64,000 bases of DNA, taken from NCBI GenBank assembly GCA_948099385.1, contig CANUEZ040000031.1, positions 1,295,001-1,359,000 of the forward strand, read 5' to 3'. The translations under genes and the position numbers were made by a program. Below the pieces are notes generated by a model, which saw only the letters and a list, made by a program, of their open reading frames with translations, had not been told where the DNA came from and did no database searches. The DNA comes from Fasciola hepatica (Eukaryota; Platyhelminthes; Trematoda; Plagiorchiida; Fasciolidae). Below, piece by piece: positions 13,201-25,350 of the stretch (the stretch's first letter is position 1; each line of letters starts with the position of its first letter).

Positions 13201-16200
13201 CCATTGATACATTTTATTCTTCAAGTCAATGGATGTGGAGAATCTTTATTTTTACGTTCGATGAGAATATGCAAACCTGGTTGCTGATATTGTTTTTTCT
13301 GGAAAATCCCAATTCACCATTGGTTCTGTAGCGAGATCAATAAAAAACAGAACCTCGATGATAATTTCTTTTTAGTGAAGGTTCAAATCAATGCCAGGTT
13401 TTCTTATCAGCTTGGGTAATTGGCAAGTCTGTGTTGCTATCCCGTATGAACTTTGAAGTAGCGAGAGCTTTTGCCAAATCAAGCTAACTTACCCAGTCAT
13501 TTTACTCAGGTTTGGATTTTGTATAATATATAATTGCGAATATGAAGAGCTCATTTTATTTTTAAGTACATTTCATTGTTTCCGTAGATATATGTCTAGA
13601 TTTGTTACAGGATTCTAACCAGCGATGCCACCGTCCACCAGCTCTTCAGACGGACTGAAAATCGGACCGATGCTTATAGAGGGCATAAAAATAACTTACC
13701 TGGAGCTTTGCTCGAAACCTTCATGGATAAGGGAGTAACAATGTTGATTTTGCCGCGGAGTATGAGACCTATTAGGAGGTCAGAGCGATTGAGGAATGCT
13801 CTGGGTAAGATCTCGTGGACACCCTTTCGGGATTCAATTTTATTCGGGTTGAAAATGGGTAGATGAGTGATGGCATTCATTGCATGACCACCGCTTTACA
13901 GTACCTTGTCACCAAGGGTGAAACGGGGCCAAATAATAAACTTTCACATTCCATTTGAAGTTGTTTTGCATTTTAGGAAAATCAAAGACATAGATCATCC
14001 TGAGAACTGACTTCCAGCAGGCCTAGTCTCTTAACTCCGTAGTCCAGGTGCGGGCATAAATAGAGTGTGTTGATCACAACAGAGAAAGAGGAAAATTAGG
14101 TAGAAATAAATCTGCAGAAGGAAACAGTTTACAAAAGGATAGTTAGGAAATAACATTCAGAACACTTTATTGGGAATACAAATTTACGTTTGATTTTTCA
14201 GGACAAGTAAAGAGTCTGGGGTAAGCAGTTCATCTGACTATCACAAATTTGTGTGAAGGGTTCGTTCTAATGTAACTGCATTCGGAGCAGGTTTTACTAC
14301 AAACGAAAATTATTGACAAATCCCATTCAATGAGACAAAAATAAAAATACAAATTTCAGTGCGGTTCGCGGAAACAGTTTTTCTCGTGCTCAGTCAATAC
14401 TTTCTGAATTTTTGCCAGACTTTATAGTCCAACACCTTTCAAAATTTCATTATTGAGTGTTACGTTCTCTCTTACAATAGGTACGCGCAAGGTTCCAAGC
14501 CTCTATGTGATATCAGTGTTTTATTTTGAAAATATGGTTTCAATTTTAGATATAGTTTTTAGTATTTGATCCTAATTACCGCGGAAAACCAATTTTCCGC
14601 ATGGGATTAAAAGTTATTGAATTTGCTTTGTGGAATGAACTACGGCTGAGCAATGTCAAACCAGTTTTTTTCGACTCAACTTCCGTGAAACGTTGTTGTG
14701 TGATAATGATATCTATATGGACAATGACATCTTGTAATACCAAGACTATGTTCAACCAATTCTGTCTTCGATTTGGGAATCATGCGGGGAATACATATGT
14801 CTCATCGGAAAGACCTTGAACAATAAAAGACCCGTTTCTCCTGAAGGTATTTCTTTCCGTGGACAGCACACTGAAGCGTAATTGTTTCTGACAAAGATAA
14901 CACTCATGTAGGTAAAGAAAATGTGTGTTCTTTTTTGTCCCATGAACACCGGATAGACCATCGTCAAGATCAGTTATTAACAGGTGCATACTTCACAAAT
15001 GCAGTACTGATAAACGGTTTATGTCTGTAAAGTATAGACGAATGTTTTGTCAGATAAACAAACTTTTGTTCTACAATATCTTTGGGGAGTCTTCTTGTTT
15101 TGAAAAAAAATAGACACTACTGGGGGCGGGCCGTTCCCTGGAAGGGAATGGTGAAGCGACATCACTACTAACCTATTATACTTTTATCCAATTCTACCTT
15201 GCTAGTCCTAGGGCTTTGATTACCGGTTTCCTCCTGCTTTCTCGTCATGAATACACAGAAATTGGGGGACAGAAAACTCACCAAAACTCATCTCATCGTT
15301 TGTTTTTGAGCGCTCACTCACAGATTATCTACGTCTTAAATGGCCGTTAGAAACCCAATTTTAATTTCGTGTAAAAAGAATGTTCCCGTTCTTCTTTCAA
15401 TAGCAAATGTCTCAAATTTGAAAAGTAAAAATATATACAGACTCCATGTTGAATTTCAAAGTCTAATTTCGCGTTAAACCAAGCGTTGCTGTTTTTGTAT
15501 GGTATGTTATCTTAAGAACTGGGGTAACCGGTCGTGCAAGCTTTATTTGAATTGCTCTTTTGCACATGGTTCAAGTTTTACTTTGAAAACCCATGCAAAA
15601 TCATCCATCGTTCATTCATTTGAACTGAAAAACCGACCCCGGATAAGAAAGTCACATTTCTCCAAAGCTAAAATTTAAAACGATACTGAAATCTACTGTG
15701 TGGAATAGCTCTGAAAGAGCCTTCATTTTTGTGGTCCTGATTGAGTCTTCACACTTATTCGCCTTCCAAACAAACAAAAGGAACTGAATGGTATTCACTG
15801 ATAACGGGCACTGTGTGGCTCTCCAGAGTATTGGTCGTTTAGGCGCCTCCCTATTCCTTCACATAATCATACATTGTTCGGATTCTAGTGCATCAGCTGG
15901 TTGGTAATACTTGGGCTATTACTATGCATTGCAACCTTTGTTTGGTTGTCCATTTTCGTACTAGCCTCTAATCCTATTTTTGGATGGTTTTGTAATTGCC
16001 ACCAGAGTGTTCTTATTAGTTCTTCCTTACTTAGCATTCAACCCTTTAGGTGAATGAGGTTAACGCTACCAAGATGTGTTTGACCGTACCTAAAACTGCG
16101 CCAGTGGCAGGATGGATTGAACTAGACGATGGCGGCGATTCCAAAGGTCTTTCTCCTACCGCTTTTGTTAGGCAGATGTGAGAGTTCTGTGGGACGTCAA

Positions 16201-17543
16201 TTTGAGTTACAAATAATAATTCATTTAACGTAAATTGTGTTACCGTTTTGCTCCGCAGGTTTTCTTCAACAATTATCTTTAGCAATATCAGACTGGTAAA
16301 TCGTTGTCATACTGAAGTGTTACCTAAGACTGCTATCATGGATTTTGCAAGTACAGATATACAATAGACAACACTTTTGTGTCTCTAGATGTCTCTAAGA
16401 TCTTCAGAGGGTTCAGTACCGGGTGCATCTAGTATAAACTTCTGTCGAATTCGAATAACGATTTCCTCTTCGAGCAACATATTTTGCTCTATGTCAACGG
16501 TGTACTTTTCAAGACAGTTTCTACTAATACAAGCTTTTATACCCTCAACAGTGTTTGTATTGTGCCAGTTTTATTTGCCCCTTTCTAAGTCGAAAAAGGC
16601 TACAAAGAACAAGAATTCATTCAGTTTAACTAACTTATCTGTTCTGAGCGAGCCCATATTTCACCCGATCCGAATCAATTAAACTAAGCCACTGCCACGA
16701 AAAACCCACATCCGAACAATGCAGTTTTAGTCGAGGTGAAGCTCGTTTTCTCGTTGTTGTCGGTTGACGTGTGACCTTCAACCTGCAACACAAATATTGC
16801 CTATTGTGTCGGTAGACTACTTCATTTTCCACCTCTACCAAAGCGATATCAGCGTTTGACTTTTCCTAATCTCCTTCTCTTAGTTCACTCGACGTTTTAT
16901 CCTAAAAATCCCTGATTACAATAAAATCATTGATACTGCCTTCAACAAAGTTATTTCCACAACCCAGTATAGCCAAATTTCGATGACAGGACAAAATCTC
17001 CAAATTCAATTCATTGTTATCTGTTCTTTGAAATTAGAAACTAACTGCATTCCGGATTATATGGCCTACCCTATTAGTTTGTGTTGTGACTCATTCACTG
17101 AACATCTAGAATATCCAAAACAATCACAGCACTTTTGACCTTGTCATAAGAAGTGTATTATAAAAGCTATGTCTAACATTCGAGGCCATCTCTTCAACCT
17201 GTGATAAGGTGTTGACCTCTAAATCGTGTTCATATCGTTGACAGGTGAGTTTGGGTACATCGAAAGAGTTTGGAGTGAAAAGTCCCACTGCGTGGAGCAG
17301 AATAGCCGCATGGATTATCCTTCTCTGGTATCATGTCCTTCAGTGTTACCCGTAGATTACTGATCATGCAGTGAGACATCAACGAAAACCGTTTTACCAG
17401 TTTGGCTATCGGAAAACGGTGTGAAGAAGAACTACCATTTTAATCAACTATACAAAATTCAATTATTGCACGAAATGTTAATAAGATGAGCATTTTTTTA
17501 AGAGTTCAGATTTCTGTGGGGTGTTTTTTCTCAAATCTGTTAG
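10228..17543. other. Anonymous sequence, no supported gene
   Basis: Only short frames (up to 107 codons, 11752-12075, which lacks good splice borders and codon structure). An isolated B-box-like GGTTCAAATC at about 13379-13388 has no partner A box and was not called a SINE. No arrays, LTRs or recognisable protein relics were seen by eye. Confidence 0.4.
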
Positions 17544-17829
17544 GTTGATAGATGAGTCTATGTGCACTGTCCGTGCTGACTTCATTCATTCTCAGCAAGA
17601 AATAATGACGGCTTTGTGCGGTATCGACTTCCATACAAGTATTATTGAGTTCTTCGAACTAAGCTCTAAAGGCAACCCTGATCTATTTTGGGTTGAATTA
17701 AGATCTCCGTCTGGGATACGTAATCAAGCTGCGGAGTGGTTTCCCCCACTGATGTTTAGCTCAAGTAACCGCACACACATTATTGCAAGTCGGGAAACTT
17801 TCGAAGAATTCAAGCTCAATTCGATCTAA
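17544..17829 (+). CDS. Candidate terminal exon, function unknown
   Basis: It follows a pyrimidine-rich acceptor-like sequence (TTTTTTCTCAAATCTGTTAG, ending at 17543) and stays open for about 95 codons to a TAA at 17827-17829. The predicted peptide is mixed and soluble (for example SSKGNPDLFWVELRSPSG), with no membrane segment and no domain I recognise. It lies 240 bases ahead of another exon-like block on the same strand. A chance frame cannot be excluded. Confidence 0.25.
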
Positions 17830-18071
17830 TTATTGAACATCTTCAGCCACCAAGGCCCTGCTATGTTTTCTAATTTCTTGCTGGCCATTTAGAACTTTTC
17901 TCTAGTGTGCATTGTCCGCACTGTTCGTTGTTCAGCTGTTCCGACGCACTATCTTGTCCTTGCTTCAACAGCCCCGTGTCCCATAATGTTTCCCCCGCAA
18001 GCCGTTCATACGGAGCTGTTCCAACTCAAGTAGGGAAAATACCATGAATGTAATAATCTCCTCTCATTTAG

Positions 18072-18248
18072 ATGCAAGCAATGTGCAGATGCACTCACAT
18101 CAGTACTGACAATTATTTACTCAATGTTCAAATTGAAAATGTCTTCCCAATCGTTGAATATCAGCTTCCATCGGACTTATGCTTTACAAAGAAAGGCAAC
18201 ATTTCTTCCTTTTGTCAAACCTGCGTCGCATCAACTTGGATCAAAAAG
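18072..18248 (+). CDS. Candidate internal exon (177 bp, phase 0)
   Basis: Bounded by a good acceptor (TCCTCTCATTTAG ending at 18071) and a good donor (AAAAAG then GTAGGC, GT at 18249). The 177 bases are open in one frame for exactly 59 codons. The peptide has five cysteines, including an FCQTCVAS cluster, so a secreted or metal-binding segment is possible; I do not recognise a family. A further open frame follows at 18298-18501. It lies just upstream of the opposite-strand SINE at 18595-18805. The splice sites are the main support. Confidence 0.3.
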
Positions 18249-18594
18249 GTAGGCCATGTATTGTACACTCAATTGAAAAATTGAGATGTAAACCAGTTTG
18301 CTTACGATTGCTTCTGCTTCATCTGAGATGCTGTTGCTTCGTTGTATCAAATGTATCATTCCCACCGGACGAGGAACCAAAGGCTGTCAATACTTGCTTT
18401 CTAGATGGGGTCGAAACATTGATAACAGAAATGGCAGTACATATGATTTTTCGACTGTGATTCACACTGGAACTCCCCAGGATATATTCCGTGTTTCTTG
18501 ATCAGTTTAGGGTGAATAACATCATCGGTTGATCGAATAAACATAATGAGATGTATATATCACGCAATTTCTCGCGTGTAGCTTGGGGTTGTTT

Positions 18595-18805
18595 GATTTT
18601 TGTCTGGTTGACTGTCATTTCGGACTCCACGTTTATCGCGCAAACCTCAGATCATCCGACAAACCTGCACTCGGAAGCACCAGACTCCAGTTTCGCTCTT
18701 TGTAGAGCTCATCAGGGGCACATATCCTGCCCCCTACCCAGGGCTTTGACCCGGACTCTTCCATCCCGAAGACGTGTGTGTAACCACTGCGCCAACCCGC
18801 TCCCG
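18595..18805 (-). mobile_element. SM-alpha-like SINE with hammerhead ribozyme (best preserved copy)
   Basis: Read on the minus strand, the element starts with a tRNA-like head. The A box TGGCGCAGTGG (18784-18794) is a perfect match to the pol III consensus, and a B-box-like GGGTCAAAGCC lies at about 18742-18752, a normal spacing. A hammerhead ribozyme core follows (18670-18730), then an A/G-rich tail to about 18598. This order of tRNA head, ribozyme and tail is that of the schistosome SM-alpha SINEs, as I recall them. Transcription would be by RNA polymerase III with mobilisation by a partner LINE. No clear target-site duplication was found, and the right flank contains 5S-like sequence. Confidence 0.7.
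18670..18730 (-). ncRNA. Hammerhead ribozyme (type I-like) in SINE
   Basis: On the minus strand the invariant core is complete. CUGAUGAG (18715-18708) is followed by helix II (GCUCU paired with AGAGC, loop ACAAA-like, 18708-18695) and then CGAAAC (18695-18690). Helix III would be minimal: three pairs (ACU with AGU) closed by GG. That gives predicted cleavage after the C of GUC at 18683. Helix I can form between GUGCC and GGUGC with two wobble pairs, but the first pair (C opposite U) is mismatched, so activity may be reduced. Very short helix III is known in retroelement hammerheads, which often act as dimers. Confidence 0.65.
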
Positions 18806-18970
18806 TCCGAGCTGATCCGAATCACTAAGTTAAGCATGTTCAGAAGTCGACCTCTAGGACAGCGAGGAATGCCCGACAGCTACAAAAAGAGACACTGTAC
18901 CTGATCACTTAACTCCAAGCGAATGCCTCCGACCTGATCAGGTCTTCTCCACAGGATGGGAGAAAAGGAC
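18803..18970 (+). rRNA. Possible 5S rRNA-derived fragment
   Basis: On the plus strand the stretch contains CCGTCCGA, then AAGTTAAGCA (5S internal promoter A-box region). About 90 bases later come CCTGATCAGGTCTTC and AGGATGGGAGA (resembling the 5S intermediate element and C box). The order is right but the spacing is interrupted by unrelated bases and the ends are missing. It would be a broken relic next to the SINE. Chance similarity to the short conserved boxes is a serious alternative. Confidence 0.25.
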
Positions 18971-19030
18971 CCAAAATTTTAAACCTGCTTCTCGTTTTTG
19001 GTATATATATCACGCAATTGCTTGCGAGTT

Positions 19031-19115
19031 GTGTGCTTTCGATGGCAGGTTGGTCGGATGGCCTGAGGTTTGCGCGTGAAACGTGAAGTACAAGAGGACA
19101 GTCAACCAAACATAA
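19031..19115 (+). mobile_element. SINE tail fragment, opposite orientation, 5'-truncated
   Basis: This matches the tail of the copy at 18595-18805 but lies on the plus strand: GTGTGCTTTCGATGGCAGG aligns with the sequence just downstream of the ribozyme cleavage site, followed by the shared TCGGATG, CTGAGGTTTGCGCG and ACAGTCAACCA segments. Similarity is roughly 80% by eye. It has no tRNA head and no ribozyme. Together with the first copy it forms an imperfect inverted repeat around the 5S-like stretch. A second shared motif, TATATATCACGCAATT, lies in direct orientation at about 18556 and 19003. Confidence 0.6.
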
Positions 19116-22100
19116 TGGGATGTTTCTCCCGTTTGCGATGAATATGTACGACGCTACGCACGGTTGAATGAATGAAAATTACGCTATCAAAACCAAATTT
19201 CCCGATTAAGGGGAAATATGAATCACTAAGGCTTGTAAATAATAATGGATTGGTGATTGGGATCAAAATCCACGGCTTAAGGTACACTTATAAATCGTTT
19301 CCATTTAAGAATTCCCATTAAAAATGGTTTCTTGTCAATATTTTTTCTATTTTTGCCCACAGGAAAAAGTCAAGCGAAACATTTTCCATAATATTATCTC
19401 ACGGCATACATATGTAGGTTGAAAATGTTTCCTAAAGACAACTTTCAAGCCTACTGAAAAGAGGAAAGTTCAACTTGCATCAGCGTGAACATTGTCATCA
19501 AAATAATTTGGATAATTTCCGCGGATTGCCCATAGTATCGATTCGATAGTGGTATTTAGATTCAATAAAACTGCATTTCCTGGGTAACTCAGTAACGCAA
19601 CCGGAAGTGAAACTGCATAGATTTGGGCTGTCTGTGACTGACCTTGTCTACTGTTTTACAGTTTTTCCGCATGCATCCGGTATGGGAAGGTCCACAGAAA
19701 AATACTAAACGGAAAGGTCAGAGAAAGGGCATTAGGAATAAAAAGTCCATCCATAAAAGTACCCGAAAGAAAAAAGATTACCACATCCAAAAATTTAATT
19801 GACTTCGGTGATGAATAAACGAGGATAGCCTATTTGATGAGTCTTATGTAGGTATAAACCTAGAACAAAGGAAATCCTCCTCATCACGACTGAAATATTC
19901 CTGGAACTCAATGCAATGCTTTCACCTAACTAGATCACAGGGATTTTAGGAATAAGTACATTTTACAAGAGTTTCCTTGTATTACTTCACGTGGTTCGAT
20001 GACCAAATCCATATGGAAAGAGCTCGACAATCTACACAATTTCCTACTGAGGTCACTTTCCGCGGGCCAACAATTCAAGTTGTTCAAATCACAAAAAATA
20101 GAAAGTTCATAAGTTCAATTTTCTCACTTGTGTACCAGTTAGCTGGGTACTTCATTTTAAAGGTCAATAAATGATGACTCAATCTTTAAAACATGTTACA
20201 AATCATGGACATTGAGTAAAATAAGTAAGTAAGTTCGCTTCCGTATTCATTATCAAAACAGCAAGTGGTCAGGTAGACCAAATTTCTATTGCGATGCAAA
20301 GTATAACGTTTTGGAGTATAACAATTAACATGAGCTAATTACCTCAGAAGATGAGAAATTAATTGCTGATGAATGAGAAAAACCTCGTTTTTTAGATATG
20401 CTTCATTAGTCCATCAATAAATTCTTGTAAAGCTGTCATTCTAGTTTATTATATTGGTAAATTTCTTTGGCATATATTCCTGACGACCTGTGACAGTTTT
20501 CTTAGTCAGTGTTCACTTAGCATCGCTATAAGGTGGTCATCAATAGACGAACTGGGAGGCAAACACTAGAATTCTCTCAACCGCCACACCGTTTAGGTAC
20601 TGGATAGGTGTATATCTGCAATGTAGAACCTTGCTTTCACAAATTAGTGTCCAACAGTTTGTAATATCTGAGCAAAGGAGATAAATATTGCCATGTTTCG
20701 ATATGAGGTAATTTTGCGGTCCGATGATCCTTAGCGGGACAAAAAGCAGTTCTAACGTACGAATATACGCAACATAATCTGTTGTAAATTCATTTATAAC
20801 GGAGCTTTTTTGTTATTTGCTTCGATGAAAACCATTTTTCAGATATCGTGCCAGGTGAAATTCAAAACATCCGGTTCATCTGAATTGAATGGACTTTGAC
20901 TCTAAAGTGGATATTTTCCCAAAAGCTTGTCCATAATACGTGAGTTTCATTTCATCGTTGGATTCCGTCGTTTGCGGTGGGTGAAATCATTCGATATTTG
21001 GCATTTCGTTGTACTTCACTCAATGATACAGCCTCTAGTGTTTGAGGTATTATCCGTTTCAAATAACTATGGTGTCTGTAAGTACCTTTTCTAAACTGGC
21101 CTGTCCATAAAATTGGCGAAGAAGAGGAAATACATGATACTGTTTGTGTTGCTTCTAAGATGCATCACAGTTATATTATGCTCCAGGTGGAAGCACACGA
21201 CAAGGCACTCATGGAAATATCTGTTTCAATTACCCTGATAGGTGAAAATAGTCAGTTGATAGATGTCACCTAGTCAATCTGCACCACGAAATCGGAAATG
21301 ATGAACAGGTGCTGATTAATAAAAGATTATTCATGTGGCACCAATTCATGAACTTCAGTCATCATGACAGATGGCAATTATTCATCAAGCGCAATTGGTG
21401 AATAAAGTTATCCACCGATCTCATCTTATGTAGTTCTTTTACATGGTCCTGTAATAGTATTACTTTTTAATCTCGAGGTGTGGTGACCAGGGAGAGGTGG
21501 AATCAACTAAGAAGAACGTGAAAATTAATAGCTTATCTGTTTCTCACTCCAACGTATTCTTTCAAAATGCTGTCAGTTGAAATCCAAACTTTTTGTTCAC
21601 TCCATTGGATTAATTGGCGGTTACACGGTTCAGGATCAAGATTTTAGTCAGTTGAAACCTAGTTGACGTGAAATTAGTTGTTGACGAGGAAACAACTGAT
21701 GTGTTAAATTACTCTTGTGAGTACATCGCATTTCGGTCTCACGAATTTACAGAACGTCCCAATATTGAACACGCCAGTTCCTCTCTATCTCAATAGGGCG
21801 TTTCCAAAAGTCTTTTCTGTGTGTTATAAACTACGTCGTCAATAGTGCATGTGACTTGTTGATTGCATCAGTAAGTTTGAAGTTTCGTGCTATCGCAGAC
21901 AATTCATACGCCTCGATTAGACACCTCCTTCGTTCTCCGTTAGACAGCTGGCAATATTTGCTTATTAAATATGGCTTTCAGCATAGCTTTGGAACCGTTT
22001 CACCGGCAGAGCCTGGTGCACGTGGCCAAAGGTGGATTTTGTTGAGTACTATAGAATCATCTCCGGAGCACGATTGAGTTGGTCGGCAAACATCTCAAAC

Positions 22101-22225
22101 CGAACGAATGCACTTTGTAGACTAGTTATTCAATCACAAGAGCTCAATCATTGCAACGTAAACAGAACATTGTTCTTCTCCACCTTATCAGTGTCTTCCT
22201 CTCTTTCTCTTATAATTTCTCCCAG
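19116..22225. other. Anonymous sequence, no supported gene
   Basis: Closed in all frames beyond about 70 codons. The last 370 bases, from 21856, hold overlapping short frames and a GTAAGT donor-like site at 21871 that may belong to the candidate exon beginning at 22226, but no consistent exon chain could be drawn. Confidence 0.35.
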
Positions 22226-22465
22226 CTAATTTCGTGGGAGTACCGATGGAATACCTCGCCGCAATTTGCCTATTTATATTCGGGTCTTCTTCTCACGTAC
22301 AGACTGTACTACCTGTATATTCCTTTGGACGTCCCCCGGTCACACGTGCAAAGTTTGTATGCAAAATCTTCGCAAGCGACACTCAAAATATGTGTGCAGA
22401 TTTACACAAAAACCTTTTTCTCGCTTATACACTATCCGCTTTACTATGGCTACATTCGCTTGCTG
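22226..22465 (+). CDS. Candidate membrane-protein exon
   Basis: A strong acceptor (long pyrimidine tract, then CCCAG ending at 22225) and a GTATCT donor at 22466 bound 240 bases that are open in two frames. In one frame a hydrophobic leader-like stretch (MEYLAAICLFIFGSS) is followed by HKNLFLAYTLSALLW, which loosely resembles transmembrane helix 2 of secretin-family receptors (IH.NLF). The next exon-like block would start at 22570 after a 104-base intron (acceptor ATCTATTCAG), with more hydrophobic sequence. No helix-3 signature of that family was found, so the family guess is weak. Confidence 0.22.
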
Positions 22466-22789
22466 GTATCTGTAAATTCTTCGTTACTCGGTACGTGACC
22501 CGATTCCAAGTTTCAGTTACTTCTTTCAACAAGTATTGATGTGTACTTTGTTTTTATTCATCTATTCAGTCCGGCTTTGTGCCACCCACTGATCATTATC
22601 TCGGCTATGATATGGCCGTCTCTGTATGCAAAGGGTCCAGCAAGCAATAATACCGATATTATAACGGATTTATTTCAAAACAAGTCATCTCATTTATTGT
22701 TTTTATTAATCTATATTCATTCTACCTTACTAGCTGTTTGTACTGAGCCAGTCCGTATAGATACTGGTGCATCCATTGATCTTTTATAA

Positions 22790-24674
22790 TGAACATTAAG
22801 TTGACGGCTACATTCACTAGTCACTTACCTCAAACGTAGTTCTAGTTCTTTCTAAGTACCATGTTTGGATGTTAAAAATGATACATCGAGAGAATAGGGA
22901 GACAAGCTAGAGGTAGATTAGAGACGGATACCCTGGAGGAGGGGGTTATAAATATGGAACTAGGTGACACTTGTTGTGAGACATCACACAAACTCCTGTT
23001 TGGAATATTCCCTGTCTGTGAACCACCTAGTTAACACGTGCAGCTATCAGTGAATATTTAGGAAGCTGATCCATTCACCAATTTGTTGCATTCAGTTTGT
23101 TTGTTCGAATGGTGTCGAGAACCAAGCCTTGAGGCTTAAACTCCCTTGGCAGTAATCATCACTCATTCTTTCAATCCATGACGAGAATTGGCTGTCATAT
23201 CACTGGAGATTAAGATACGTCAGGTCCGAGGCTTGGTACATCACCAGCGCTGATTGTTAAAAAGAACGGGCTGTCTATGAGCAGTCAGGAACATGTTTCT
23301 CAAATTGGTTCAAAATGCAAATACTTACAATCATTTATTCAATAAGAGTACTCGAGTTTATTGTGTGGCCTGTTTGATCTCATTGCGGCAGACTTGACAG
23401 ATTTCAAAATAAGAAATATACATTGCAAACTTACTTAGGAAGCCCCACTGTAACGAAATCTTTCAAAGACGACTAAGGAAGAGGACAAACTTGTGAAGTT
23501 GAAGCTTCACTGGTAGAATACGGTAAGCCTACAATTTTATCCAACAAATTTACAAACATTTTCTCTCTTTGACTCAATAGGAAACAAGTGCTCAAATTCA
23601 TAAGGCAGTTCATGTCCTTTTGCATTTTCAATTGAACGGTGTTGAATAACTTCGAAGCAAATCGGTGTGCAACAATATGCTTCACTGTGAACTAAGGAAA
23701 CCTCCAACTTCAATAATAAAACCCATTTTGTCACGGTTAACAGATTGCACTGTTTCATTCCTTTTAGCGAATATTAAAAAAACTATTAAATAGCCTTCTT
23801 GGAACAAAAACAATAAATGCCATTTATTTGTTTTCAATACAAAATATATGACCGCATGAATGTTGGTGCCTGTAGAACATACAAAAATTCTGATTAATGG
23901 TCTACCACGGGTTCACAAAGGAGTATGCAAACGTAAAATATACACAGACATTTGCAAAGGTATTTCGCATGAAACGGCTATTGATGGGGCTGCATATGTA
24001 AAATTATTTGACCACTCATGATATTTGAATTGCTTTGAAAGTCACGCACCAATCACCTCGCTAAAACATGTCATTTCTGATTACTAAATATGATTTACTA
24101 TGCGGCAACAACCCTAGTTTGCTAATTTGGAGCTGGATCTGTTAAACTCTTCGAAATTTTCAGTCATGCTTATCTATCCAGCCCTCAGTGAGACTGGATC
24201 CCGCAATTGCTGATTATGAGTCATGTTTGTGTTCAAAAGAAACTCAACGGCCCAAAAGCAGCAGACCATCCATTGGGAAATATGGTTCACAAAGATCATT
24301 ATTATGCTATTCCGAATGAAATGCAAAATTTTGATTTTCTATATTAGCCAGAACCAAAACGAAGTGATGTAATTCATGATCAATCTTTGGCATTATTCAA
24401 CGGCATTTTTTTCTGCATGACTGGATTGTCATTCTCTCTCATTGGAACCATAGACTCTAGGAGGAAATCCAAAATACAACTAGACTTTACTGAATTAGAA
24501 AAACACATCCAATGACCAGCACAGTAACTGCTAACAATTGGAGTTGGTTAACTATGAATGACGTATAACTTGCCCATATGAGGCATCAATCGGCTCCCTT
24601 CTCTGTTGTATCTCTCATCCAATTGAATTTATGTCGTAAACAGATACACGAGCGCCATAAACCACAGCAGCTCT
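22790..24674. other. Anonymous sequence, no supported gene
   Basis: Short frames only (up to 73 codons) and no recognised repeat or RNA. Nothing here was distinguishable from neutral AT-rich sequence by eye. Confidence 0.4.
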
Positions 24675-24734
24675 ATGGACATCCAAGCAAACGTGATCAT
24701 CCATTTTGGATGTCATTCCCGGCGTGCTGAGATC
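24675..24734 (+). CDS. Candidate first exon (20 codons) with strong donor
   Basis: An ATG at 24675 opens a 20-codon frame ending exactly at GAGATC then GTAAGTAAAG (GT at 24735), a near-ideal 5' splice site. The peptide is MDIQANVIIHFGCHSRRAEI, with no recognisable domain. Small first exons are common in flatworm genes. A possible downstream acceptor (TTTGTTTTGTCAG, ending near 24917) exists, but linkage is unproven. Confidence 0.2.
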
Positions 24735-25350
24735 GTAAGTAAAGGTATAACTGATCCCGATCGCTGTTTTTGTTCATTGTATTTCTCCAAAAATCGATGT
24801 ACTGCACGAATTTCGTTTTCCAAATATGTTTCCGGCAACAAATCCCAGAACTTGACCGTTATGAGATACAGTCGGACTTACTGATCAGACTTAACGATTT
24901 GTTCTTTGTTTTGTCAGGGTTGATTAAACGCTGTCCCAGCACAGTTTGTATAACACCTGGTCAGAAATAACCAAAGTTTAAACTTTCAGATAAACAAAGG
25001 TTGCCGAAAAGTCACTTGGATCAGCTGAACCGAGCATGCCCCCAGGTTCATGCAATTTTAGTTCCCTAGGCATCACACACTGAGATCAGTAGTAGACCTG
25101 AGTACATTGTAGCAAATTTGATTCCGCCACTAATGGAGAATGCACTGGCCTGCCATTTATATGGCAAAGTATGAGTTAATATCCTTGAGTAGTTCACTTT
25201 TCTCGTACTTATTGCCGATGGAAGATTATTTGGTTATTCATTTAATAATTTATTTTTGTGAGTCACTTTCAAAAATGAAGTTCACTATTCTATAACGAAT
25301 GAATAAAGTGAAACTTTACTAATTATTTGTTTTAAACGCCATGTTTATAG

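Noticed and set aside
18551..18904. 117-codon plus-strand open frame
   Set aside because: It lies entirely over the antisense strand of the SINE and the 5S-like stretch, so it is not a gene.
20350..20390. CTGATGAATGAGAAAAAC as a second hammerhead core
   Set aside because: There is no helix II between the two conserved parts and no flanking helices or SINE sequence.
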